A stretch of 64,000 bases of DNA from Calothrix sp. PCC 7507. GTDB lineage: Bacteria; Cyanobacteriota; Cyanobacteriia; Cyanobacteriales; Nostocaceae. Each line of letters starts with the position of its first letter. Positions within the stretch are counted from its first letter, which is position 1. Positions 28,901-39,240 of the stretch are shown here, piece after piece. Location of the stretch: NCBI RefSeq assembly GCF_000316575.1, contig NC_019682.1:3718001-3782000 (forward strand), written 5' to 3'. Below the pieces are notes generated by a model, which saw only the letters and a program-made list of their open reading frames with translations, was not told the DNA's origin and did not search any database. Position numbers and translations under genes: made by a program.

Positions 28901-31801
28901 CAATTAGGGATGAACTTGTTGCAGCGCATGGATAACCCTAAGTTCGCGGCTAAAACCATTTTTGGCTTCAACACTTCCCTCCGACATTGGCGGGAACCAG
29001 TGAAAGACACACTAATCGGGTATCTGCAAGCTTATGCCAGTGGACTAGAAACGGGCGATCTTGAGTATGTTGCCCTCAGCCTCATGTGCCACAGCTACAC
29101 TGCTTATTTCAGTGGACAGGAACTTGCTGCTCTCAAACAGATGATGGATGAACACCGCAAGGTGATCCAGCAATTCCGTCAGCATGGCTATTTTCGCATT
29201 CAAAGTATTTACTATCAAGCGGTACTCAATTTACTAGAACCTACCACTGAACCAGATCGGTTGTGTAGCAAAGACTATGATGAGGATGAGATGATTCAGC
29301 TGCATCTCCAAGCCAATCAATTGCTAGCGCTGTGTCAACTTTATTTCAATAAGCTGCTGCTTTCTTATCTGTTTCATCGGTATAAACAGGCGCTAGAAAA
29401 TGCCCATTTGACGGCACAGTATTTGGAGGCTGCAGTCGGACTCATGCATGTTCCGCTCTTCTCCTTCTACGATGCGCTGCTGCGATTAGCGATTTATCCA
29501 ACTGCCAGTCAGACAGAGCAAGTAGCTCTTCTCGATCAGGTTTGCGCCCATCACGAGAAACTTCAAGAGTGGGCATCTTATGCACCCAGCAACCAGGCTC
29601 ACCGTTGTGCGCTAGTTGCGGCAGAACGGTGTCGAGTTCTAGGTGAAAAAGCTGAGGCAATAGATTTTTACGATCGCGCCATTTCTGGAGCCAAAGAACA
29701 AGGCTACATCCAAGAAGAAGCCCTGGCTAATGAACTAGCGGCCAGATTTTACCTCAACTGGAGCAAAGAACGCATAGCTGGGGAATATATAACCCAAGCC
29801 TATTATGGCTATGCTCGTTGGGGTGCAAAAGCCAAAGTAGCTGACTTGGAAAAACGCTATCCCCAACTCCTCGCCCCCATCCTTCAGCAAATCCGTTCTC
29901 CCTTCTCGACTCACGAAACTCTCTTCACATTGGAGAGTGTCACCTCCACAAGTTCCCCTACTTCTAGCAGTAGCAGCGTCTCTGTGGCTTTAGATTTAGC
30001 TGCCATTCTCAAAGCTTCTCAGAGCCTTTCTGGCGAAATCGAACTGGAAAAACTGCTCTCGGTGTTTCTGCATGTCGTCATTGAAAATGCGGGAGCCGAT
30101 AAGTGCGTGTTCATGCTGTTGGAGTCAGGTAGTTTACTGATTCAGGCACTAGCAGAGCTTTCCCTGAGCAAAGTTGAGTTTTACCCGATGTTGCTCAATC
30201 CGCAGCCTGTGGAAGACTCTGTGGATGTGCCAGTTGGCTTAATTAATATCGTCAAACGTAGCTTAAAACCTGCTGTGATTATTGATGCTACAGTGCATCC
30301 GCAATTAATCAATGATCCCTATATTCAGCAGCAGCAGCCTAAGAGTATTCTGTGCAGTCCGATTTTGCATCAGGGTAAATTGCTTGGGGTGTTGTACCTA
30401 GAAAACAATTTGGCGACTGGGGTATTTACGAGAGATCGCGTCGAATTGCTCAACTTACTTTGCTCTCAAGCTGCGATCTCCCTGGAAAATGCCCGACTTT
30501 ATCAAAATTCCCAAAACTATGCTCAACAGTTAGAACAATCCCTAGCGAAATTGCAGGCTAGTGAAATCCGCTTCCAAAATTTGGCAAATAATATTCCTGG
30601 TATGGTGTATCAATTCCGTTTGGGGGTAGATGGTTCAGCTTCCACACCCTACGTTAGCGCTGGCTGTTGGAATTTGTATGAGTTAGAACCAGAGTCGGTG
30701 ATGGCAGGGAAACATAGCCTTTACGCCTTGCATCATCCTGATGATCACCCAGCTATTGCCCAAGCGATCGCCTACTCTGTCGAAAATCTAACCCCGTTTA
30801 AGCAAGAATGGCGTATTATCCTGCCTTCAGGAACCGTGAAATGGGTGCAATCTGCTGCTCGTCCCCAGCGACAAGCCGATGGCGCAACCCTATGGGATGG
30901 GGTGGTGATTGATATTAGCGATCGCAAACAAGTAGAACTTGCCTTGCAGCAAAAATCACAAGATTTACAACAAGCCCAATTACAAATGATCCAAAGTGAG
31001 AAAATGTCTGCATTGGGCAACCTAGTTGCTGGTGTCGCTCACGAAATGAATAATCCTTTGGGCTTTATTACTGCTAGCCTAAAACAAGCTAAACCTACCC
31101 TTGCAGATATTACCGAACACTTAAAGCTATATCAAGCAAGTCTACCCAACAAGAGCGAGGAAATTCTTGAACATGCCGCAGAAATCGACTTAGAATATAG
31201 CTTACAAGACTTGCCGCAGATGATAGATGCAATGGTGATGGCATCTGACAGGTTAAAAAATATTAGCACCAGTCTCCGCACTTTTTCCCGTGCTGATAAA
31301 GATTATAAAGTACCCTTTAATATCCACGAAGGTATTGATAGCACTATCCTAATCTTAAAACATCGTCTCAAGGCGAATGAGCAACGTCCAGCGATTGAAA
31401 TTATCACAAATTATAATAATTTACCTCAAATTAAATGCTTTCCTGGTCAACTAAATCAGGTATTTATGAATATTCTGGCTAATGCCGTTGATGCCTTAGA
31501 AGAATCGAATCATGGACGGAGTTATTATGAGATCAAGGAAAATCCCAATCGCATTAAAATCACAACTTCAGTAGCAAATTCTCAAATAAAAATTGCTATT
31601 GCTGATAATGGTATTGGGATGAGTGAGTCAGTTAAACAGAAAATATTTGATCACTTATTTACTACTAAGAGTGTTGGCAAAGGTACCGGGTTAGGATTAG
31701 CGATCGCTCGGCAAATTGTTACAGAGAAACATGGAGGAGTGATTGAGGTCGATTCTACACCAGGCGAAGGTACTGAATTTGTGATCCAGTTACCGCTTTA
31801 G
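25955..31801 (+). CDS. Giant Ser/Thr kinase-histidine kinase hybrid with PAS
   Basis: A 1948-residue HstK-type protein. Domains in order: Ser/Thr kinase (about 18-280; HKDIKPANIL near 136, then DFS in place of DFG), AAA/STAND-like ATPase (about 308-600; Walker A GFSGIGKT near 337, Walker B VIFIDDLQWAD), a long helical TPR-like region (650-1300), GAF (1346-1515), PAS (1538-1662), HisKA (His near 1695 in GVAHEMNNPLGF) and HATPase (G1 IADNGIGMS, G2 GKGTGLGLAIARQI). HstK proteins of Anabaena join both kinase types; their inputs are largely unknown. No transmembrane segment is apparent, so it should be cytoplasmic. A paralogue without PAS follows 430 bases downstream. Confidence 0.95.
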   Translation: MEISNSSVSLTTKLELPGYYITEELYSGSRTQVYRGVQEANQLPVVIKLLKRQYPTFNELVQFRNQYAIAKNLDIPSIVKPYSLEPYHNGYALVMEDFGGISLREFTKGQPLTLEQFLRIALQLTDTLHQLHQKQVIHKDIKPANILIHPDTKQVKLIDFSISTLLSKEIPQIQSFNTLEGTLAYLSPEQTGRMNRGVDYRSDFYSLGVSFFELLTGQLPFQTHEPMELVHCHIAKQPPTVISEEIPQVISDIVMKLMAKNAEDRYQSGLGLKYDLQLCWEQLQETGKIEDFAIAQRDMSDRFIIPEKLYGREQEVEALLEAFERVGDGASELMLVAGFSGIGKTAVVNEVHKPIVRCRGYFIKGKYDQFQRNIPLSAFVQAFRDLMRQLLSENDTQLSAWITKILAALGESGQVLIEVIPELEQIIGRQPPVPQLSGSAAQNRFNLLFQKFIQVFSTPEHPLVIFIDDLQWADSASLKLMHLLMSESNNGYLLLVGAYRNNEVTPAHPLMFTLDEIRKTPVNINTINLHKLSYLKLNQLVADTLGCSEELAFSLSRLIYQKTEGNPFFATQFLKSLYQNGLIKINLEKQYWQCDITQINQEALTDNIVKFMAFQLHRLPQSTQNILKLAACIGNQFDLKTLAIISEMSETETAADLWNALQEGLILPQSEVYKFYQESEIRLQKSGESIIAADSCAYKFLHDRVQQAAYSLIPDDQKQATHLKIGQLLLQKDQGEKLFDIVNHLNVGQSLITEPSQRHKLAQLNLAAGRKARAATAYSAALTYLKTGIDLLPSDRWQHQYNLSLALYEGAIEAAYLSTNFAQMEELAATVLTHAHSWLDRVTTYEAKIQASIAQNQHLEALRQAREVLEQLGVYLPEQPTQVEIKQGLQHTQTLLGKRSIESLLELPEMTALEPKAAMTIISSILSVAYQVAPNLLPLLIFVQVDLSVQYGNATESTYGYAMYGLMQVAMLKDIDAGYRFGQLGMNLLQRMDNPKFAAKTIFGFNTSLRHWREPVKDTLIGYLQAYASGLETGDLEYVALSLMCHSYTAYFSGQELAALKQMMDEHRKVIQQFRQHGYFRIQSIYYQAVLNLLEPTTEPDRLCSKDYDEDEMIQLHLQANQLLALCQLYFNKLLLSYLFHRYKQALENAHLTAQYLEAAVGLMHVPLFSFYDALLRLAIYPTASQTEQVALLDQVCAHHEKLQEWASYAPSNQAHRCALVAAERCRVLGEKAEAIDFYDRAISGAKEQGYIQEEALANELAARFYLNWSKERIAGEYITQAYYGYARWGAKAKVADLEKRYPQLLAPILQQIRSPFSTHETLFTLESVTSTSSPTSSSSSVSVALDLAAILKASQSLSGEIELEKLLSVFLHVVIENAGADKCVFMLLESGSLLIQALAELSLSKVEFYPMLLNPQPVEDSVDVPVGLINIVKRSLKPAVIIDATVHPQLINDPYIQQQQPKSILCSPILHQGKLLGVLYLENNLATGVFTRDRVELLNLLCSQAAISLENARLYQNSQNYAQQLEQSLAKLQASEIRFQNLANNIPGMVYQFRLGVDGSASTPYVSAGCWNLYELEPESVMAGKHSLYALHHPDDHPAIAQAIAYSVENLTPFKQEWRIILPSGTVKWVQSAARPQRQADGATLWDGVVIDISDRKQVELALQQKSQDLQQAQLQMIQSEKMSALGNLVAGVAHEMNNPLGFITASLKQAKPTLADITEHLKLYQASLPNKSEEILEHAAEIDLEYSLQDLPQMIDAMVMASDRLKNISTSLRTFSRADKDYKVPFNIHEGIDSTILILKHRLKANEQRPAIEIITNYNNLPQIKCFPGQLNQVFMNILANAVDALEESNHGRSYYEIKENPNRIKITTSVANSQIKIAIADNGIGMSESVKQKIFDHLFTTKSVGKGTGLGLAIARQIVTEKHGGVIEVDSTPGEGTEFVIQLPL

Positions 31802-31810
31802 CACATAAGC

Positions 31811-32075
31811 ACAGGAATAAAGCTGCGTGTCATATTTTTTCATATCTCTGCTTGCTGCGCGATCGCCTTGGAAGCACCACCTGATATCGACAACTCGCAA
31901 CAAGAATATTTCTATATTGCCGATCCTCAACATAACCCTGGGCGATCACTGAAGTGGACAGGTGTTTATCTTGACTCTAGTGTTAAGCTCTGGATGGTTT
32001 CGGCAATTGTACCCGTTGATCAGGGCGATCGCTGAATTTAAGGCGGTTAATATTCATGAAGGCATTGATAGGTAG
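31811..32075 (+). pseudogene. Decayed sensor histidine kinase remnant
   Basis: In frame, 31868-32035 encodes FYIADPQHNPGRSLKWTGVY and LWMVSAIVPVDQGDR before a TGA. This is the style of a periplasmic Cache/dCache sensor domain. Eleven bases later, 32046-32075 encodes VNIHEGIDR and a stop, which matches the NIHEGIDS motif of the HisKA domains in both flanking kinases. The two pieces look like the ends of a kinase gene joined by an internal deletion. No start or complete domain remains. The rest of the 430-base gap (32076-32231) shows nothing else. Confidence 0.65.
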
Positions 32076-32231
32076 TGTTAGCTTAACGTACCCAAAGCTG
32101 GGGATGGTGCATTAAGGCTTGTGCCCAACACACCTTACAGATACTGAGATTTTTGCAAAAATCTCAGGTTTTTTAAAATTGATTGGTATATTTGGGAATT
32201 CTAAATTTATAACTTTCCAGGATTTAGTCGT

Positions 32232-35200
32232 ATGATTAACGCCCTAGTGAAAATTCCCGGATATCAAGTCAGTGAAGAAATCTACAATGGTTCCAGAACC
32301 CTCGTTTATCGAGGGTATCGAGAGATTGACCAAAAACCAGTGGTTATCAAACTGCTGAAAAATTTTTATCCCAGTTTCTCGGAACTCTTGTCGTTCCGCA
32401 ACCAGTATACCATCGCCAAAAACCTCAACTCACCTCTTATCATCCAAACCTACAGCCTGGAACCTTACCAAAATAGCTATGTGTTGGTGATGGAAGACTT
32501 TGGGGGAATTTCCTTAAAAGATTATTTCACCTCTGTAGAAGCGTTAAAAATAACATTTTTACAAGAGTTTTTAGAAATAGCGATCGCCTTATGTAATGCC
32601 TTAGATATACTCTACCGGAATTGCACTATTCATAAAGATATTAAACCCAGCAATATTTTAATTAACCCGGAAACAAAACAAGTTAAATTAATCGACTTTA
32701 GTATTGCATCTCTGCTACCACGAGAAACTCAAGAAATCCAAAATGCTAACACCCTAGAAGGGACTCTTGCCTATCTTTCACCAGAGCAAACTGGCAGGAT
32801 GAACCGGGGTATTGACTACCGCAGTGACTTCTACTCATTAGGTGTCACCTTTTATGAACTACTCACAGGACAATTACCATTTATCTCCGATGATCCAATG
32901 GAATTGGTGCATTGTCATCTTGCCAAAACCCCTATACTCATACATTATATAATTCCGGAAATTCCCTTAATTCTAGCTGAAATCATCAGCAAATTAATGG
33001 CGAAAAATGCCGAGGATCGCTATCAAAGTGCATTAGGAATTAAGCATGATTTAATGATTTGTCTCCATCAATTACAAGCTACTGGAAATATTATATCTTT
33101 TAAATTAGGAGAGCGAGATATTAGCGATCGCTTCCTCATCCCTGAAAAATTATATGGTCGAGAACAGGAAGTCAAGGAACTCCTAGCAGCATTTGAGAGA
33201 GTATCCTCAGGGAACAGCGAAATGGTGTTAGTCGCTGGGTTTTCTGGCATTGGTAAAACTGCGGTGGTTAATGAGATTCACAAACCCATAGTCAAACAAA
33301 GAGGATATTTTATTAAAGGGAAATTTGACCAGTTTAATCGCAACATTCCTTTTTCAGCTTTTGTGCAAGCATTCCGAGATTTAATGGGGCAAATGTTAAC
33401 AGAGAGCGATGCTAAAATCCAACTATGGAAAAGTAAGATTTTAGAGGCTGTGGGTGAGAATGGGCAGGTAATTGTTGAAGTTATACCCGAGTTAGAAAGA
33501 ATTATCGGTACTCAAGAACCAGCACCGGAATTATCAGGAAGTGCCGCGCAAAATAGATTCAATTTGTTGTTCCAGAAATTCACTCAAGTCTTGACTACTA
33601 AAGAACATCCATTAGTAATATTTTTGGATGATTTGCAATGGGCTGATTCAGCATCTTTGAAATTAATGCAGCTATTAATGGCTGATACAGAGCATCTTTT
33701 TTTAATTGGTGCATACCGTGATAACGAAATATTTCCAGCCCATCCATTAATGTTGACTTTGAATGCTATCCAAAAAACAGCAGCAACTATTAATACGATT
33801 ACTTTAGAACCACTGAGTCAATTTGAGGTAAATGAATTGGTTGCTGATACGCTCAAATATAAAGAAAGGTTGATATTAAATCTTTCTCAATTAGTATATC
33901 ATAAAACTCAAGGCAATCCTTTTTTTACCACACAATTTCTCAAAGCATTGCATCAAGATGAACTCATTAAATTTGACTTTGAATTAGGATGTTGGCAATG
34001 TGATATAGCACAAGTGACCCAGCAAATGCTCACTTCAGATGTGGTGGAATTCATGGCATTGCAGTTACAAAAATTGCCAGAATCAACACAGGAGATTTTA
34101 AAATTAGCTGCTTGTATTGGCAATCAATTTGATTTAGCAACTTTGGCAATTGTTTCAGAAAAATCGGAAATTGCAACTGCTACCGATTTGTGGACAGCCT
34201 TGCAAGAAGGTTTGATTTTACCCCAAAGTGATATTTATAAATATTATCAGGGAGAAGATAAGCAGCAATTGCGGCTGGAAAATGATCCCAGTAAACTATT
34301 AGCCAAATATAAATTTCTACACGATCGCGTCCAACAAGCCGCTTATTTCCTAATTCCAGACGCACAAAAACAATCAACGCACTTAAAAATTGGTCAACTC
34401 CTACTAGGCAATGCCTCAGCCGCAGAACGGGAAGAGCAGATATTTGCCCTAGTCAACCAATTGAATATAGGACGCAGCTTAATTACCCAAGTAGCAGAAC
34501 GAGAGCAACTATTACAATTGAATTTGACAGCGGCTCAAAAGGCTAAAATATCAACCGCTTATAGTGCAGCGACTCAGTATTTAGAAATCTGCATTGAACT
34601 TTTGCCAGAAGATAGTTGGCAGTCTCAGACTGACTTAACTCGGACAATATATGAATTAGCCACAGAAGTTGCTTATTTGGGTACAAATTACGAGCAAATG
34701 GAGCAACTAGCAGCGATATTTTTATCCCATACGGACAGCTTAATCGAGAAGATTCGGGTTTATGAAATCAAGATGTTGGGAGCGAAAGCTCAAGGGCAAT
34801 TACAAGAATCGATTCAGATTGGGTTGCAATTGCTCAAGCTATTGGGGGTAGAGTTTCCAGAACAGCCAACGCCTGCGGATATTGGGCAAGCCTTGGAGCA
34901 AACCCTTGTAGCGTGGAAAAACTGTTCCATTCCTAGTTTGTTGGATTTACCAGTGATGACTGATCCAGTCACACTAGCGGCAATGCGAATCTTAACCCAA
35001 ATGATTGCCCCTGCCTATCAATCAGCTCCAATTCTGATGCCATTGCTGATTTTTAAACAAATCAATTTATGTATTGCGAAGGGTAATTGTGAAATTTCTG
35101 CCTTTTCCTACGCCGACTATGGTTTAGTGCTTTGCGGTATCGTGGGCGATTTGGATGCGGGCTATCAGTTTGGGCAACTCGCACTGAATATCCTCTCTCG

Positions 35201-37652
35201 CTTCCAAGCAAAAACTTGCAAATGCCGCACCTACTTTATTGTGCATAGCTATATTAGCCATTGGAAAGAATCCCTCAGAAGCCGATTACCTTTCTTCCTT
35301 GAAGGATATCAAGTGGGTTTAGAAACCGGGGACTTAGAGAGTAGTTCCTTAAATGCCCAAACGTATTGTGCTAGTGCCTACTTTGCAGGTTATGAACTAC
35401 CAACTTTGGCAGCCGAGATGGAAATCTATCGGCAGGGAATTTTGCAGCTTAAACAGGAAATAGCGCTCAATTATCAAGGGATCTATTATCAAACCGTTTT
35501 GAACTTGCTTGGAGCGTCTACAGAACCGTGGCACTTAGATGGGGAGGTTTACGCTGAAACACAAACATTGCCAACCCTCCAACAATCACATAATCGTACT
35601 GCCCTCTATTACTTGTACTACAACAAAACAGTTATCTCCTATTTGTTTGGGGAATATCAGCGCGCAGCAGATTACACTACTTTAGTCGATTACTATGCCG
35701 ACAGCATTGTGGGGATGTTTGCCATCCCGCTGTTCTGTTTCTACAGTTCTTTGCTCGATCTGAAGTTGTATTCATCAATAACTGAGACTGAGCAGGCTAA
35801 GTTGCTGGAGAAAGTAGCAGTCAATCAAGAGAAACTAAAGCGATGGGCAAATCATGCACCGATGAATCATTTACACAAATTTTCTTTAGTGGAGGCAGAA
35901 CGGCATCGAGTTTTAGGGGAAAAAATTGAGGCAATTGAGATGTACGATCGCGCTATTGCTCTTGCCAAAGCCAACGAATACATCCAAGAAGAAGCCTTAG
36001 CTAACGAACTGGCTGCTCAATTTTACCTCGATTGGGGTAAACAGAAGGTGGCTGCAGGCTATATGCAAGAAGCCTACTATTGCTATGCCCATTGGGGAGC
36101 GAAAGCCAAAACTGACGACTTAGAAAAACGCTATCCCCAACTACTCCAACCCATCCTGCAACAGCAACCCATCAACCTCAGAAACGACGAAACGATCGCC
36201 TTTCGGGCAACTTCCTCATTCACTCGCACGAATAGCACTAGTATTTCCGATGCTCTAGATTTTACCTCCATCCTGAAAGCTGCTCAAGCTATTTCCAGCA
36301 GCATCGAATTAGACGAAATAATTGCCAATCTCACCCAAATTATCCTGGAAAATTCCGGTGCAAAAAAAGCTATCCTCATTCTCCCCCAAAAAGGTAATTG
36401 GCAAGTCCGCGCAATTATCAGTATCAATTATCAACCAAATTCCCCAGATCAAACACAAACTATTCTTGCTCAACAATCGCTAGATACTTATCAAGATATC
36501 CCTATAAAAATTATCAATTATGTCAAGAATACAAAAGAAACAGTTGTTATAGATAATTGCCAAACTGACATCCCTGGGATAATTGGGGAATATATGGTAG
36601 AGCATCAACCAAAGAGTGTATTATGCACACCAATTATTAATCAAAGGCATTTGGTGGGTATTTTATATTTGGAAAATCAGATCACAAGTGGGGTATTTAC
36701 TAACGAACGTCTACAAGTTATCAATCTACTTTCTTCTCAAGCTGCAATTTCCCTAGAAAATGCCAGACTTTATCAAAAATCTCAACAAGCATTACAGGAT
36801 TTACAACAAGCTCAATTGCAAATCGTCCAAAGTGAGAAAATGTCGGTATTAGGTAATTTGGTTGCTGGAGTTGCTCACGAAATGAATAATCCTTTGGGTT
36901 TTATTTACGCTAGTCTCAAGCAAGCTAAACCTACTATTGCTGATATTGTTAAACACCTGAAAATATATCAAGAAAGTTTACCCAATAAAAGTGAAGAAAT
37001 TCTTCAACACGCCGAAGAAATTGATTTAGATTATAGCTTAGAAGACTTGCCAAAAATGCTTGACTCCATGACAATGGCTTGTGACAGACTAAACAATATC
37101 AGCACCAGTCTTCGTACTTTCTCCCGTGCTGATAAAGATTACAAAGTTCCGTTTAATATCCATGAAGGTATTGATAGCACAATTTTAATTCTCAAACATC
37201 GCCTCAAAGCTAACGAACAACGTCCAGCGATTGAAGTTATTAGTAACTATAGTAATTTACCTGAAATTGAATGCTTTCCTGGCCAATTAAATCAAGTATT
37301 TATGAATATTCTGGCGAATGCTATTGATGCTTTGGAAGAATCAAATTATGGGAGTAGTTTTGAAGAAATTCAGGCAAATCCAAACAAAATTATTATTACA
37401 ACTTCAGTCGAATATAACCAAGTTAAAATATCAATCGCTGATAATGGAAAGGGAATGAGTGAAGAGGTAAAATCAAAGATATTTAACCATTTATTTACTA
37501 CGAAAGCTGTCGGGAAAGGGACGGGGTTAGGGTTGGCGATCGCTCGGCAAATTATTGTAGAAAAACATGGTGGTTCCCTGTCTGTCAATTCGACTCTGGG
37601 TCAAGGAACAGAATTCACCATCCTGTTACCCGTGAACGGATCAGCTGACTAA
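32232..37652 (+). CDS. Giant Ser/Thr kinase-histidine kinase hybrid
   Basis: A 1806-residue paralogue of the preceding gene with the same order but no PAS domain: Ser/Thr kinase (about 10-275; HKDIKPSNIL near 133, DFS for DFG), ATPase (Walker A GFSGIGKT near 336, Walker B VIFLDDLQWAD), TPR-like helices (600-1300), GAF (1343-1516), HisKA (GVAHEMNNPLGF near 1548) and HATPase (IADNGKGMS, GKGTGLGLAIARQI). The kinase and histidine-kinase ends are the most alike between the two proteins and the helical middle the least, which suggests selection for different inputs. They are probably a tandem duplication. The start ATG 32232 gives the family-like MINALVKIPGYQVSEEI. Confidence 0.95.
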   Translation: MINALVKIPGYQVSEEIYNGSRTLVYRGYREIDQKPVVIKLLKNFYPSFSELLSFRNQYTIAKNLNSPLIIQTYSLEPYQNSYVLVMEDFGGISLKDYFTSVEALKITFLQEFLEIAIALCNALDILYRNCTIHKDIKPSNILINPETKQVKLIDFSIASLLPRETQEIQNANTLEGTLAYLSPEQTGRMNRGIDYRSDFYSLGVTFYELLTGQLPFISDDPMELVHCHLAKTPILIHYIIPEIPLILAEIISKLMAKNAEDRYQSALGIKHDLMICLHQLQATGNIISFKLGERDISDRFLIPEKLYGREQEVKELLAAFERVSSGNSEMVLVAGFSGIGKTAVVNEIHKPIVKQRGYFIKGKFDQFNRNIPFSAFVQAFRDLMGQMLTESDAKIQLWKSKILEAVGENGQVIVEVIPELERIIGTQEPAPELSGSAAQNRFNLLFQKFTQVLTTKEHPLVIFLDDLQWADSASLKLMQLLMADTEHLFLIGAYRDNEIFPAHPLMLTLNAIQKTAATINTITLEPLSQFEVNELVADTLKYKERLILNLSQLVYHKTQGNPFFTTQFLKALHQDELIKFDFELGCWQCDIAQVTQQMLTSDVVEFMALQLQKLPESTQEILKLAACIGNQFDLATLAIVSEKSEIATATDLWTALQEGLILPQSDIYKYYQGEDKQQLRLENDPSKLLAKYKFLHDRVQQAAYFLIPDAQKQSTHLKIGQLLLGNASAAEREEQIFALVNQLNIGRSLITQVAEREQLLQLNLTAAQKAKISTAYSAATQYLEICIELLPEDSWQSQTDLTRTIYELATEVAYLGTNYEQMEQLAAIFLSHTDSLIEKIRVYEIKMLGAKAQGQLQESIQIGLQLLKLLGVEFPEQPTPADIGQALEQTLVAWKNCSIPSLLDLPVMTDPVTLAAMRILTQMIAPAYQSAPILMPLLIFKQINLCIAKGNCEISAFSYADYGLVLCGIVGDLDAGYQFGQLALNILSRFQAKTCKCRTYFIVHSYISHWKESLRSRLPFFLEGYQVGLETGDLESSSLNAQTYCASAYFAGYELPTLAAEMEIYRQGILQLKQEIALNYQGIYYQTVLNLLGASTEPWHLDGEVYAETQTLPTLQQSHNRTALYYLYYNKTVISYLFGEYQRAADYTTLVDYYADSIVGMFAIPLFCFYSSLLDLKLYSSITETEQAKLLEKVAVNQEKLKRWANHAPMNHLHKFSLVEAERHRVLGEKIEAIEMYDRAIALAKANEYIQEEALANELAAQFYLDWGKQKVAAGYMQEAYYCYAHWGAKAKTDDLEKRYPQLLQPILQQQPINLRNDETIAFRATSSFTRTNSTSISDALDFTSILKAAQAISSSIELDEIIANLTQIILENSGAKKAILILPQKGNWQVRAIISINYQPNSPDQTQTILAQQSLDTYQDIPIKIINYVKNTKETVVIDNCQTDIPGIIGEYMVEHQPKSVLCTPIINQRHLVGILYLENQITSGVFTNERLQVINLLSSQAAISLENARLYQKSQQALQDLQQAQLQIVQSEKMSVLGNLVAGVAHEMNNPLGFIYASLKQAKPTIADIVKHLKIYQESLPNKSEEILQHAEEIDLDYSLEDLPKMLDSMTMACDRLNNISTSLRTFSRADKDYKVPFNIHEGIDSTILILKHRLKANEQRPAIEVISNYSNLPEIECFPGQLNQVFMNILANAIDALEESNYGSSFEEIQANPNKIIITTSVEYNQVKISIADNGKGMSEEVKSKIFNHLFTTKAVGKGTGLGLAIARQIIVEKHGGSLSVNSTLGQGTEFTILLPVNGSAD

Positions 37653-37853
37653 AAAAATCGGGCGACCTGACAGCAGAAACCAGGTAATAGTGGAGATGTG
37701 AGTTCATCCTCAGCTAGCAACGTTCCTACTAACCTGAGTAGCCCCGCATCCCGTCGGTAGACCTCAATCTGCTGGAGTCGCCAGTTGACAATCCAATATT
37801 CCAGGACTCCCTTGAGGGAATAACAGTTAACAAAACAACAACTTTGATTACTG

Positions 37854-39074
37854 TTAACTGTTAACTGTTAACTGATTTGCTGTCGCCTTCAATGCGAAAA
37901 TCTTTTCAATCACATCCTCTACTACCTTATCTGGCGTAGAAGCACCCGAAGTAACACCTACGATAATTTTGCCATCTGGTAGCCAATTTTGGGCGATCGC
38001 CAACTCCCCATCTAACTGACGATGTTCAATGGCTTGTGCTGATTTGATCCGCTCTACGCAATCAATGTGATAAGAAGGTATTCCCCGTTGAATGGGGATT
38101 TCTTGCAAATGTGTAGTATTCGATGAATTAAACCCACCAATTACTACCATCAAATCTAACTTTTCTTCCACTAACTCAAACATCGCATCTTGACGTTCTT
38201 GAGTAGCGTCACAGATAGTGTTAAAACTTTGAAAATGCTGATTTAATTCATCGGGGCCATATTTCCGCATCATGGTACGCTCAAACAATTTACCAATCTG
38301 CTCGGTTTCTCCCTTGAGCATGGTGGTTTGATTAGCAATACCAACTCGCTCTAAATCGCGATCGGGATCGAATCCGGCTGAATAAGCTTTAGCAAATTTT
38401 GCAATGAATTCTTCTCGGTTGCCGCCATTGAGAATATAGTTAGAAACGTACTCTGCTTCTTCTAAGTTCAGGACAATTAAATATTTACCAGCAAAGGAAC
38501 TTGTGGCTACAGTTTCTTCGTGTTTATATTTACCGTGAATAATTGAGGTATAGTCGATTTTTTTATGCTTTTCTACAGTGTTCCAAACTTTCGACACCCA
38601 AGGGCAAGTTGTATCGACGATTTTGCAACCTTTATCATGCAATAACTGCATTTCTTGCACACTTGCACCAAAGGCTGGGAGGATAACTACGTCAGCACTT
38701 TCTACTACAGAAAAGTCTTTAATCTTACCATCGTCAGGGATAAATTCTACTTGCATTTCCCGCAAGCGTTGATTAACAGCGGGATTGTGAATAATCTCAT
38801 TAGTAATCCAGATGCGATCGCTAGGGAAGTGTTGACGGGTTTCATAGGCCATAGCCACCGCACGTTCTACACCCCAACAAAACCCAAAAGCTTGGGCTAG
38901 TCGAATTGTGACATCACCCTGTTGTAATACGTAATTGCGATCGCGGATTTCCTGAATCAAGTTACTCTGATACTCAGACTGTAACTGGGTCGCCACTTCT
39001 GCTTGATGCCCAAACCCCTTGCGATTATAGTTGTCGGAATGTTGTAGAGTACGCTTAAAGGCTTTTGTATCCAT
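37854..39074 (-). CDS. ispH: 4-hydroxy-3-methylbut-2-enyl diphosphate reductase
   Basis: The last enzyme of the MEP pathway, making IPP and DMAPP from HMBPP with a 4Fe-4S cluster. The three cluster cysteines are visible in [30 protein letters not shown] and [14 protein letters not shown]. At 406 residues it is of the long plant/cyanobacterial type with an N-terminal extension. The stop lies in a TTAACTGTTAACTG heptamer array just downstream. It is a single gene, convergent with the hybrid kinase. Confidence 0.96.
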   Translation of the reverse strand: MDTKAFKRTLQHSDNYNRKGFGHQAEVATQLQSEYQSNLIQEIRDRNYVLQQGDVTIRLAQAFGFCWGVERAVAMAYETRQHFPSDRIWITNEIIHNPAVNQRLREMQVEFIPDDGKIKDFSVVESADVVILPAFGASVQEMQLLHDKGCKIVDTTCPWVSKVWNTVEKHKKIDYTSIIHGKYKHEETVATSSFAGKYLIVLNLEEAEYVSNYILNGGNREEFIAKFAKAYSAGFDPDRDLERVGIANQTTMLKGETEQIGKLFERTMMRKYGPDELNQHFQSFNTICDATQERQDAMFELVEEKLDLMVVIGGFNSSNTTHLQEIPIQRGIPSYHIDCVERIKSAQAIEHRQLDGELAIAQNWLPDGKIIVGVTSGASTPDKVVEDVIEKIFALKATANQLTVNS

Positions 39075-39210
39075 TACTTTATTTTTTTAAGTCTGCTTTT
39101 TCTGATTGTCTCGCGCCAAGACACAATTTAGTTAGGCAGATTGGGATAATGGCAAAAAAATATAAAAAACCGCTTTTGACAGTTATTCAGTTTACAAGTG
39201 TCTTCATTTC

Positions 39211-39240
39211 AGACTTCAGACTTCAGACTTCAGACTTCAG
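39211..39240. repeat. Heptamer repeat (AGACTTC)4
   Basis: About four copies of AGACTTC overlap the 3' end of the SGNH hydrolase gene, so the last codons and the stop of that protein come from repeat sequence. Between 39075 and 39210 nothing else is seen. Confidence 0.85.
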
